Part shown: positions 27,473 through 34,604 of the stretch, piece after piece
How the letters are laid out: each line of letters starts with the position of its first letter
Position numbering within the stretch: position 1 is the stretch's first letter
DNA from: Pontiellaceae bacterium B1224
Lineage (GTDB): Bacteria; Verrucomicrobiota; Kiritimatiellia; Kiritimatiellales; Pontiellaceae
Length of the DNA: 64,000 nt
NCBI GenBank assembly: GCA_029432815.1
Contig: JAROBA010000017.1
Coordinates: 50,780-114,779 of the forward strand
Direction of reading: 5' to 3'
Translations under genes and position numbers: made by a program
Notes under the pieces: generated by a model
Database searches by the model: none
The model's input: the letters and a program-made list of their open reading frames with translations, nothing else
Told to the model about the DNA's origin: nothing

Positions 27473-27970
27473 TCATTTACCTATCATCTTCAGTAGCAAC
27501 GGCAGGGTTTTTCCGGCGCGGCGCTGCCAGTTTTCCAGCAACTCTACTTTTTCAACAAGGTCCTCTTTGCTTTGGCTTTCATAGTCCTCAAGCAACTCTC
27601 GAATACGGGCAATGCGGTCGGCCCCGCTCGCCACATGCGGCTGAATCTGCTCACTCGCAAAGCCGGAAGCAATTTTCCGCAGCGAGGTTTCCGCCACATA
27701 ATAATCTTTTCGGTCTCCGGGAATATAGACCGTGCGAATGGCACCGAATGAACGCAGGATCTTCAACCCCTGGCTGGTTGAGCCCTTGCTGATGTTGAGC
27801 CGGATTCTACAATCATCCAGACACAGCGGAATGGAGGAAACAAAGAGAATGCCGTAAATCTCGCCGACAGAACGCGGCAGATTCAGCATATCGGCCATCC
27901 GCACAAAGAGAGCAATCACTTCGCTCTCAAGCTCATCGAGCACCCGGACCTTTTCAGACACATTATTCAT
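27473..27970 (-). CDS. GbsR/MarR-family transcriptional regulator
   Basis: About 165 residues. MNNVSEKVRVLDELESEVIALFVRM begins a winged-helix domain; LPRSVGEIYGILFVS and RLNISKGSTSQGLKILRSFG match the recognition helix of GbsR-type proteins, and a C-terminal helical dimerisation region follows. ATG at 27970 is used; a TTG three codons upstream is possible. An inverted repeat of half-sites directly upstream suggests autoregulation. As first gene it probably controls the polysaccharide locus through the NusG paralogue; the ligand is unknown. Confidence 0.82.
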   Translation of the reverse strand: MNNVSEKVRVLDELESEVIALFVRMADMLNLPRSVGEIYGILFVSSIPLCLDDCRIRLNISKGSTSQGLKILRSFGAIRTVYIPGDRKDYYVAETSLRKIASGFASEQIQPHVASGADRIARIRELLEDYESQSKEDLVEKVELLENWQRRAGKTLPLLLKMIGK

Positions 27971-27979
27971 GATGTTCAA

Positions 27980-28007
27980 AATATACTGAACATATCGGTT
28001 TGTTCAA
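27980..28007 (-). promoter_or_regulatory. Candidate promoter of the gbsR-nusG unit
   Basis: On the minus strand TTGAAC (complement of 28002-28007) and TATATT (complement of 27980-27985) are separated by 16 bp. The predicted start point falls about 3 nt before the ATG at 27970, so the message would have almost no leader. Confidence 0.45.
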
Positions 28008-28023
28008 CCTTTAGTTCAGTATA
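27982..28023. promoter_or_regulatory. Candidate operator: inverted repeat TATACTGAAC / GTTCAGTATA
   Basis: A perfect 10-bp inverted repeat (27982-27991 and 28014-28023) with a 22-bp spacer. Further GTTCA half-sites lie at 27974 and 28002. It overlaps the candidate promoter and lies in the divergent gbsR/cysH gap, so one bound protein could act on both directions. Binding by the GbsR-like protein is inferred. Confidence 0.5.
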
Positions 28024-28166
28024 ATCATAGAAATACAGCATGCACCGACGGGGAATACACCTATATTAACGGTAATGCTTATAACTTTTATCACTTTTAT
28101 ACTTTACTATTCCGATCATGTTTATAGTTTATCCACCAATTCGAGTCATTGAACAGGAAAACAACG

Positions 28167-28907
28167 ATGTCAAAAATTAATAAAAAATCTATTTCGGCCC
28201 TTCAGCACGAACTGCAAGACGCAACAGCGGAGCAAATCATTGCCTTTGCCGCCCAAAACCTAGCATCCCCCATCTTTGCCTCATCGCTGGGCCAGGAAGA
28301 TCAGGTCATCACGGATATAATCGCCACGGGCGAGTTGGACATTCCGATTTTCACACTCGATACAGGACGTTTATTCCCCGAAACCTACGACCTGATTGCA
28401 GAAACTGAAGCACGATATGGATTAAAGATAGAAACCACATTTCCAAACACTGGAAAAGTCGAAGAAATGGTTCGCGAAGAGGGTATTAACCTATTCCACA
28501 ATAGTATTGAGTCCCGCAAACGCTGCTGCGGCGTGCGCAAAATGGAACCGCTTCGCCGTATGCTCGGCACTTCCAATGGCTGGATCTGCGGTCTGCGCCG
28601 CGATCAATCCCCTACCCGTACCGAGATGCATGCCATTGAATGGGATGCCGGAAATGATATTCCAAAATTTAACCCATTGATCAACTGGACGCTCGAAGAC
28701 GTGCTCGCATACATCAAGAAAAATGATGTGCCCTACAATCCGTTGCATGATCAAGGGTTCATCAGTATCGGCTGCGCCTGCTGTACCCGTGCAATTGAAC
28801 CCGGCGAAGATATCCGGGCCGGTCGCTGGTGGTGGGAGTCGCCCGAGCAAAAGGAATGCGGGCTGCACGTCGTTGATGGGAAAATTGTCAGAAGCAAGGA
28901 TTTATAA
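28167..28907 (+). CDS. cysH: Assimilatory adenylylsulfate (APS) reductase
   Basis: A 246-residue PP-loop enzyme reducing APS to sulfite with thioredoxin. ASSLGQEDQVITD is the nucleotide-binding region. Cys pairs KRCCGVRK (120-121) and GCACC (203, 206) supply a [4Fe-4S] cluster, which marks the APS-using bacterial/plant type rather than the PAPS-only enterobacterial type. The catalytic Cys is in KECGLH (231). ATG at 28167 has AGGA upstream; a TTG six codons earlier is rejected. It leads a cysH-cysD-cysN-rrf2 run. A palindrome copy encodes FPNTG. Confidence 0.93.
   Translation: MSKINKKSISALQHELQDATAEQIIAFAAQNLASPIFASSLGQEDQVITDIIATGELDIPIFTLDTGRLFPETYDLIAETEARYGLKIETTFPNTGKVEEMVREEGINLFHNSIESRKRCCGVRKMEPLRRMLGTSNGWICGLRRDQSPTRTEMHAIEWDAGNDIPKFNPLINWTLEDVLAYIKKNDVPYNPLHDQGFISIGCACCTRAIEPGEDIRAGRWWWESPEQKECGLHVVDGKIVRSKDL
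28441..28455. repeat. TTCCA-N5-TGGAA palindrome
   Basis: Exact copy, core AACAC. It encodes FPNTG in cysH, here on the plus strand. Confidence 0.8.
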
Positions 28908-28924
28908 ATTAACAGGAAACAATC

Positions 28925-29827
28925 ATGAAATACCAATTAAGCCAGTTAAAACAGTTGGAAGCGGAGAGTATCCGCATTATTCGCGACGCCTACAGTCAGT
29001 TCGAAAACCCAGTCATGCTCTATTCGATCGGCAAGGATTCGGGCGTCATGGTTCGGCTTGCACAGAAAGCATTCTATCCGGGCAAAGTACCCTTCCCTCT
29101 GATGCACATTGACTCTACTTTTAAATTCAAGGAAATGATCCAGTTTCGCGACCAGTTCTGCGCCGACGAAGGTCTCGACCTGTTGGTACACTCCAACGAG
29201 GAAGGCCGTGCCGCTGGTGCCAATCCATTTGAGCTTGGCAGTCGGAAATATACTGACCTCATGAAAACCCAGGCCCTGCTCGCCGCCCTGGATCATCATA
29301 AATTCGACTGCGCATTCGGCGGGGCCCGGCGCGATGAGGAAAAGTCACGCGCCAAGGAACGTATCTTTTCCTTCCGCGACCAGCACCACCAGTGGGATCC
29401 GAAAAACCAGCGTCCTGAATTGTGGTCAAACTATAATGCCCGCATCAATCCCGGCGAGAGTGTTCGTGTGTTCCCGCTCTCCAACTGGACTGAGCTCGAT
29501 ATCTGGCAATATATCCGATTAGAAAATATTCCGATCGTACCGCTCTACTTTGCCAAAAAACGGCCGGTCGTTGAATACAACGGCATGACAGTAATGGTCG
29601 ACGACGAGCGCCTGCCGCTCGACGGACAGGAACCCCGCGAAGAAATGATCCGTTTCCGTACCCTTGGCTGCTACCCCCTCACCGGTGCGGTGGCATCCGA
29701 AGCCGATACGGTCGAAAAGATTGTAGAGGAAATGATGACCACCCGCCTCAGCGAACGCTCCACCCGCGCCATCGACAAAGACTCCGACGCATCAATGGAG
29801 CAGAAAAAACGCGAAGGTTATTTTTAA
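28925..29827 (+). CDS. cysD: Sulfate adenylyltransferase subunit 2
   Basis: A 300-residue catalytic subunit of the heterodimeric ATP sulfurylase, making APS from ATP and sulfate. [19 protein letters not shown] contains the PP-loop (SxGKDS). [16 protein letters not shown] and [19 protein letters not shown] are diagnostic, as is the C-terminal [19 protein letters not shown] site precedes ATG 28925, 17 bp after the cysH stop. Length is typical. Confidence 0.97.
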   Translation: MKYQLSQLKQLEAESIRIIRDAYSQFENPVMLYSIGKDSGVMVRLAQKAFYPGKVPFPLMHIDSTFKFKEMIQFRDQFCADEGLDLLVHSNEEGRAAGANPFELGSRKYTDLMKTQALLAALDHHKFDCAFGGARRDEEKSRAKERIFSFRDQHHQWDPKNQRPELWSNYNARINPGESVRVFPLSNWTELDIWQYIRLENIPIVPLYFAKKRPVVEYNGMTVMVDDERLPLDGQEPREEMIRFRTLGCYPLTGAVASEADTVEKIVEEMMTTRLSERSTRAIDKDSDASMEQKKREGYF

Positions 29828-29833
29828 ACTAAG

Positions 29834-29861
29834 TTACGCATTACACGGTACGAATTACGTA
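29834..29861. repeat. 7-bp-period degenerate tandem array between cysD and cysN
   Basis: TTACGCA, TTACACG, GTACGAA, TTACGTA. It fills most of the 45-bp gap ahead of the cysN ribosome site. Confidence 0.65.
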
Positions 29862-29872
29862 AGGACAGAACC

Positions 29873-31720
29873 ATGGATATTGACCAATTTTTAGACCAAC
29901 ACGAAAACAAGAGCCTGCTCCGCCTGCTGACCTGCGGATCGGTGGACGACGGCAAATCAACCCTGATCGGCCGCCTCCTCTACGACAGCAAACTGATTTT
30001 CGACGATCAGCTCAGCGCCCTGCACGCCGACAGCGAAAAAGTCGGCAACGCCGGTGAAGGCGAAATCGACTATGCGCTGTTGCTCGACGGCCTCAAAGCC
30101 GAGCGGGAACAGGGCATCACAATTGATGTCGCCTATCGTTACTTCGCCACGCCGAAACGCAAGTTCATCATTGCCGACACACCCGGCCACGAGCAGTACA
30201 CCCGCAACATGGCTACCGGAGCTTCCACCGCCGATCTCGCGCTGATCCTGATCGATGCGCGCTACGGTGTCATTACCCAGACCAAACGGCACACCTTTCT
30301 GGTTTCTCTGCTCGGGCTTAAACATATCGTGGTTGTCGTCAACAAAATGGACCTGAAGGACTACAGCGAAGAAGTCTTCGAGTCCATCAAAGCCGAGTTT
30401 GAAGAATTCAGTGCCGACCTGAATCTACCCAATGTCACCTTCATTCCGATCTCGGCACTCAAAGGCGACAACGTCGTTGAGAAATCCGAAAAAACCGATT
30501 GGTACAAGGGCGCCCCCCTGCTTCCGATTCTCGAAGAGGTGGATGTGGCGGCGGGCTTGAACTTCGACGACTTCCGCTTCCCGGTACAACTTGTCAGCCG
30601 GCCGAATCTGGACTTCCGCGGCTTTGCCGGAACGGTGGCATCCGGCACCGTTCGTCCAGGCGATAAAATCAAAGCGCTCCCGTCGTTGAAAGAGTCAACA
30701 GTCAAACGCATCGTCACGGCCGATGGCGATCTCGACGAAGCCTTCGCTTCTCAGGCCATCACGGTGGAACTCAATGATGAGATTGATATTTCCAACGGCG
30801 AAATGATCGTGCATGCGGAAAATGTGCCGCACATCTCGACCCATCTGGAAGCATCGGTGGTATGGATGACCGAAACCCCGTTGAAAGCAGGAAAGACCTA
30901 TGTAATTCGACACACCAGCCGAACCACAAAGGCTAAAATATCTGAACTCAAGTTCAGCGTGGATGTGAATACGCTGGAGAAAAACCCGACCGATGAACTG
31001 AAACTGAACGAAATCGGCCGCATCGTCATCGCGACCCACCTGCCGCTGTTTTTCGATCCCTACACAAACAACCGCGAAACCGGAAGTTTCATTCTCATCG
31101 ACCCGATCACCAATACCACTGCCGGGGCCGGCATGATTGAAGGCCGCCTGAGCGTTGATAAACCGGGAGCCGATGTCGGCGGTGAATCCGCATCGGTCAA
31201 CAGTGTCGACCGCCGGGAGTTCCTTTGGGAAAAAAGCCAGATCGATGCCGGAGTACGTGCCAACCGAAATGGCCACAAAGGCAAGGCCGTACTCTTTATC
31301 GGAAATGCCGCCCGGAAAAACGATCTGGCAAAATTCCTGGAACTGAAGTTATTCAACGATCGCAACCAGTCCTTTTACCTCGGCGTCAACAGCCTGATGG
31401 AAGGTCTTGATGCCGATTTAGAGAACAACTTCCAGAACCGGGAAGAACACATTCGTCGTATCGGGGAGCTGGGTCGTATTCTAACGGACGCCGGACTGAT
31501 CTTTATCAGTGCGCTGGACCGGATCGACGCATATGAGCTGTCCTTGCTGAAACACCTCAACTCCCCCAACGAGTTGCTGGTTATCAGTGTTGGACAAAGC
31601 CCGGTGGATAATCAGCTGATTGATCTGTCGCTCGATGAAGAGATCGACCGAACCGATGCTCTTGCACAGATCACCACCGAACTGAACCGCCATAACGTAT
31701 TCCCGGAATACAGCATCTAG
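29873..31720 (+). CDS. cysN: Sulfate adenylyltransferase GTPase subunit with degenerate APS-kinase domain
   Basis: 615 residues. The GTPase that drives APS synthesis is intact: [17 protein letters not shown] (P-loop), [24 protein letters not shown], then two beta-barrel domains to about residue 425. Residues about 465-610 align with an APS kinase (CysC), with [20 protein letters not shown] and LIFISALDR matching its helix and strand order. The Walker A loop is replaced by GNAARKND (about 476-484) and the substrate motif LDGDN by LGVNS, so kinase activity should be lost. In fungal ATP sulfurylases a P-loop-less APS-kinase-like domain is allosteric and binds PAPS; a similar role is possible here. 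PAPS is not needed by the neighbouring APS reductase. Confidence 0.93.
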   Translation: MDIDQFLDQHENKSLLRLLTCGSVDDGKSTLIGRLLYDSKLIFDDQLSALHADSEKVGNAGEGEIDYALLLDGLKAEREQGITIDVAYRYFATPKRKFIIADTPGHEQYTRNMATGASTADLALILIDARYGVITQTKRHTFLVSLLGLKHIVVVVNKMDLKDYSEEVFESIKAEFEEFSADLNLPNVTFIPISALKGDNVVEKSEKTDWYKGAPLLPILEEVDVAAGLNFDDFRFPVQLVSRPNLDFRGFAGTVASGTVRPGDKIKALPSLKESTVKRIVTADGDLDEAFASQAITVELNDEIDISNGEMIVHAENVPHISTHLEASVVWMTETPLKAGKTYVIRHTSRTTKAKISELKFSVDVNTLEKNPTDELKLNEIGRIVIATHLPLFFDPYTNNRETGSFILIDPITNTTAGAGMIEGRLSVDKPGADVGGESASVNSVDRREFLWEKSQIDAGVRANRNGHKGKAVLFIGNAARKNDLAKFLELKLFNDRNQSFYLGVNSLMEGLDADLENNFQNREEHIRRIGELGRILTDAGLIFISALDRIDAYELSLLKHLNSPNELLVISVGQSPVDNQLIDLSLDEEIDRTDALAQITTELNRHNVFPEYSI

Positions 31721-31729
31721 GAGCCGGCG

Positions 31730-32146
31730 TTGAAACTCTCAACCAAGCCACGCTACGGCCTGCGTATTCTTGCGCAGATTGCCGCCGACGGGGGCGACGA
31801 CTCCCCCGTCAGCGGAAAAGAAGTTGCGAAAAAACAGGATATCTCAATTGCCTACATTGAGCAGATCCTAATTCCAATGCGCAATGCAGGTCTGGTACGC
31901 ACGGTGCGCGGGCGGAACGGGGGCTACATTCTTGATCGACCGGCCGAAGACATCTCCCTCCTGGAAATCATCGAGCTGTTTGAAGGAAAGCTCGAGCTGG
32001 TTTCTGACCGCGATCAGAGTTCGGCTTCCAATATCTGGAACCGCCTGACGATGTCTTTACGGAAAGAAGCCGGAGCAATCACCGTTGCTGATCTGGCCAC
32101 CCTTATTACGGACGAAAATCCACCCGTCATCGATTTTATGATTTAG
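31730..32146 (+). CDS. Rrf2-family transcriptional regulator (CymR-like)
   Basis: A 138-residue winged-helix protein starting at TTG 31730, with AGGAG 6 nt upstream. KLSTKPRYGLRILAQIA, ISIAYIEQILIPMRNAGLVRTVRGRNGGYIL and LLEIIELFEGK are family signatures. There is no Cys residue, so unlike IscR or NsrR it cannot bind an Fe-S cluster by the usual ligands. Its place 9 bp after cysN suggests a CymR-like role in sensing sulfur or cysteine status. A palindrome copy encodes SNIWN. Confidence 0.87.
   Translation: MKLSTKPRYGLRILAQIAADGGDDSPVSGKEVAKKQDISIAYIEQILIPMRNAGLVRTVRGRNGGYILDRPAEDISLLEIIELFEGKLELVSDRDQSSASNIWNRLTMSLRKEAGAITVADLATLITDENPPVIDFMI
32026..32040. repeat. TTCCA-N5-TGGAA palindrome
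   Basis: Exact copy, core ATATC. It encodes SNIWN in the Rrf2 regulator, the third possible reading frame. Confidence 0.8.
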
Positions 32147-32222
32147 CTCCAAATGAGTGAAAATCCGTTTATGCTTATTTGCCGGGTGGACTTTGAGAAT
32201 TTATTTCGATAAAAAATATCCC

Positions 32223-33167
32223 ATGAAATTAAGCATCTTAAGTATTATTTTTTTCCTGCTGCTTTCCACAGCGGCAAAACCTGGTGAATCCTACATTTTA
32301 ACAGGTAGGGAAACTTCGATTTTCGGCATCTTTCAGGCCGACTTAAAAGCCTATCCAGAGCTCTATGAAGGCGAAGACGTTAACGCCTATTATCAATCCT
32401 TCAAAACCCTGAACAACCTAGGTGAAAGAAAGCTGAAACCGGGGGAAGAACTCATCTTTCCCGACACCGCCTTGAGCAAAAAAATAAAAGAGGCCGAGGC
32501 TGCAGAAGCGGCACGGGCGGCAGCCGAAGCTGAAGCGGCAGTGGCGGCGGCTGAAGCAGCGGAAGCACAAACACAAGGAGCAGCAGCTCCGGCGGCAGCC
32601 CCATCAACAGCACCCTATGGGGAAGTTTCACTTTTCGGGACTGACAGGCCCTCCTCAGCGCGACCGCAACAGCCTGACCGGGCGAATGCCGAAGCCCAAC
32701 AACAGCAGGCCCGGCAACAGGCAATTAATCATTTTCAATACAACCTCTTGCCATTCCTGATGTTCGATTACAGCCGCAATATTATTGGAAATATTGAAGA
32801 CGGGAATATCGATATCCTGGTTGAACAGGCGCAGGAAACCGTGGATGAGCGCTTTGCCAAAGCACTTGTTCTGCATGCGTATCCTGAGCAAAAAACCTAT
32901 GTCCTTCAGTTTGAGAAACCTGAAAAAGTGGGTGAATACTTTTTCTTTGCAATCAAAAAAGAGGATAGCGGGACGTTCCGCTTTTACTCCCTTGAAATGG
33001 GTATCACATTTTTCGGTACCGGCAATAAAGGCGTTCTGCACGAATGGCTCTCTGCCGGGGATTATTCCGATCTAGGAGGACGCAGTTACAACGATCTTCC
33101 GAGCTTTCTGAAAGAACTTAAGAACGGGAAGCCAGAAGTTGCCGACGATGAAGATTCGAAGGAATAA
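32223..33167 (+). CDS. Secreted protein with Ala/Glu-rich coiled coil, unknown function
   Basis: About 314 residues from ATG 32223. A signal peptide (MKLSILSIIFFLLLSTAAKPGES) is followed by a region ending KLKPGEELIFPD, which resembles the end of a LysM-like module. Next come an Ala/Glu-rich helix (near 75-110), an Ala/Pro linker, a Gln-rich helix and a globular C-terminal domain (QQAINHFQYN onwards). No family recognised. The periplasmic or surface location is inferred from the signal peptide. It follows the sulfur genes but no link to them is evident. The frame is open 22 codons further upstream, without signal-like features there. Confidence 0.75.
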   Translation: MKLSILSIIFFLLLSTAAKPGESYILTGRETSIFGIFQADLKAYPELYEGEDVNAYYQSFKTLNNLGERKLKPGEELIFPDTALSKKIKEAEAAEAARAAAEAEAAVAAAEAAEAQTQGAAAPAAAPSTAPYGEVSLFGTDRPSSARPQQPDRANAEAQQQQARQQAINHFQYNLLPFLMFDYSRNIIGNIEDGNIDILVEQAQETVDERFAKALVLHAYPEQKTYVLQFEKPEKVGEYFFFAIKKEDSGTFRFYSLEMGITFFGTGNKGVLHEWLSAGDYSDLGGRSYNDLPSFLKELKNGKPEVADDEDSKE

Positions 33168-33186
33168 TAATCGAACCTGTGTACCT

Positions 33187-33217
33187 AAAATAAAACAGCG
33201 GATGTTTCCATCCGCTG
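33187..33217 (-). terminator. Terminator hairpin between convergent genes
   Basis: A perfect 9-bp stem with 4-nt loop (33196-33217). The minus-strand 3' side has a T-rich tail (complement of 33187-33195), so it best serves the minus-strand gene 33267-34094. It may also help stop the plus-strand gene. Confidence 0.75.
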
Positions 33218-33266
33218 CATATTCCCTCTTCAAATATTTTCAAAGCGTAGCATTAACCCCGCAGTG

Positions 33267-34094
33267 CTAGTTCGCCTGAGGAGTTTCCCAGATATAGTCC
33301 AGGTCTAGCGTCACCACTTCACACGGCTCAGCAAGTACACTGAGATGCACACGCATCGTATCGCCGAACGGTTTTGATCCAACGTATTCCGTATTGGCTG
33401 CATTAAAATCGACATTGTTGCTGGTAACAGATGCCATCGCCTCATATTGAATACGGGGGTCATCTGCAAGAGCATAGACAACCTGATCATCATCGCGCAA
33501 CTCTGGCCGGTACCCTGTATTTTCCGCGTCAAGCGGATCGCCGCCAACCATATATTCGTGAAGGTTACTCACTCCGTCAGAATCACTATCCACCGACGGA
33601 TCATCCGGTAGCCCGGCATATTCTTCCGCCCAGCTTTCGTATCCGGTTTTCATTTCAACTGAATCTACATTCATCCCGCCTTCATCGAAACTTGCGCGTA
33701 GCGTTCCGTTTGAACAAGCGGGAAACTCCACATTGCGCAAAACGATCTTCTGCAACTCGTCAGGATTTTCAGAGATTGGAACAAAGGCGGAAGCAACCGG
33801 GCTTCCGTTGAGGGAGAGAGAAATGAATCCGTCCGGCAAGGCGGATGACGCATTCAATACAACATGATAGAAACCTTCATCGCAATCGACGGTAAATTCC
33901 TGCCAGTCACCGGAATCATCCATACTGGATTCCAACTCATCGGCAGCAATGACATCCTTCGCAATACCCCTACCTGCAAACCATCCGACCAAGGTTCCTA
34001 AAACAACCATCAGCACGAGCGTCAAAATTGCAAGGGGCGTAATACTAAACGCATCTTTACCCGGTTTTCGGGATTCCGTTAATTGTAATTTCAT
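33267..34094 (-). CDS. Membrane-anchored secreted protein with Ca-binding-like repeat, unknown function
   Basis: About 275 residues from ATG 34094 (GGAG 9 nt upstream; a TTG five codons earlier is less likely). A short basic N terminus is followed by one membrane helix (LAILTLVLMVVLGTLVGWFAG) and an extracytoplasmic beta-rich region. Residues near 170-195 (DSDSDGVSNLHEYMVGGDPLD, in two halves) look like a thrombospondin-type-3 or dockerin-like calcium loop, common in PVC secreted proteins. No known enzyme motif. Confidence 0.75.
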   Translation of the reverse strand: MKLQLTESRKPGKDAFSITPLAILTLVLMVVLGTLVGWFAGRGIAKDVIAADELESSMDDSGDWQEFTVDCDEGFYHVVLNASSALPDGFISLSLNGSPVASAFVPISENPDELQKIVLRNVEFPACSNGTLRASFDEGGMNVDSVEMKTGYESWAEEYAGLPDDPSVDSDSDGVSNLHEYMVGGDPLDAENTGYRPELRDDDQVVYALADDPRIQYEAMASVTSNNVDFNAANTEYVGSKPFGDTMRVHLSVLAEPCEVVTLDLDYIWETPQAN

Positions 34095-34304
34095 GATGTT
34101 ACGCTCCAACCTTCATTCCGGATTCAATTCTCAGCCTACAGTTTCAGTTCTACCAAATATTCCTACATATCATTCGCCGGTCCGCTGTATCTTGATGACA
34201 TAGAAAGCCGGATAAACACATAAATAAATAGCGTTTACAGGGGTTGGAAGCAAGTTGAATCACGATGCCGATCCGACAAAAACAACAGTCGCAGATTGTA
34301 ATGA

Positions 34305-34340
34305 TAAAAAGAAAGGGCACCGATTTTTCATCAGTGCCCT
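34305..34340 (-). terminator. Terminator of tRNA-Ser
   Basis: The stem AGGGCAC/GTGCCCT (34314-34320 with 34334-34340) has a partly paired loop and is followed on the minus strand by a T-rich run (complement of 34305-34313). It lies 17 bp beyond the tRNA 3' end. Confidence 0.8.
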
Positions 34341-34355
34341 CAACTAAGTTTAAAA

Positions 34356-34444
<89 letters not shown>

Positions 34445-34462
34445 GTTTGGAAGAACGCGGAA

Positions 34463-34490
34463 TGTATAAATTTAAGAGGATTCAAAGCAA
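34463..34490 (-). promoter_or_regulatory. Candidate promoter of tRNA-Ser
   Basis: On the minus strand TTGCTT (34485-34490) and TATACA (34463-34468) are separated by 16 bp, 18 bp upstream of the tRNA 5' end. Confidence 0.4.
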
Positions 34491-34604
34491 GCCGTTTCTA
34501 TAAAGAATCACTGTTTTGCACTAAAATATTCCAAACACCCTTTCCCTTGGGGAGATAGACGGCAGAAGTGGAGAAGCTTTTGGTTTGAGCGGGCTTCAAT
34601 CGGC

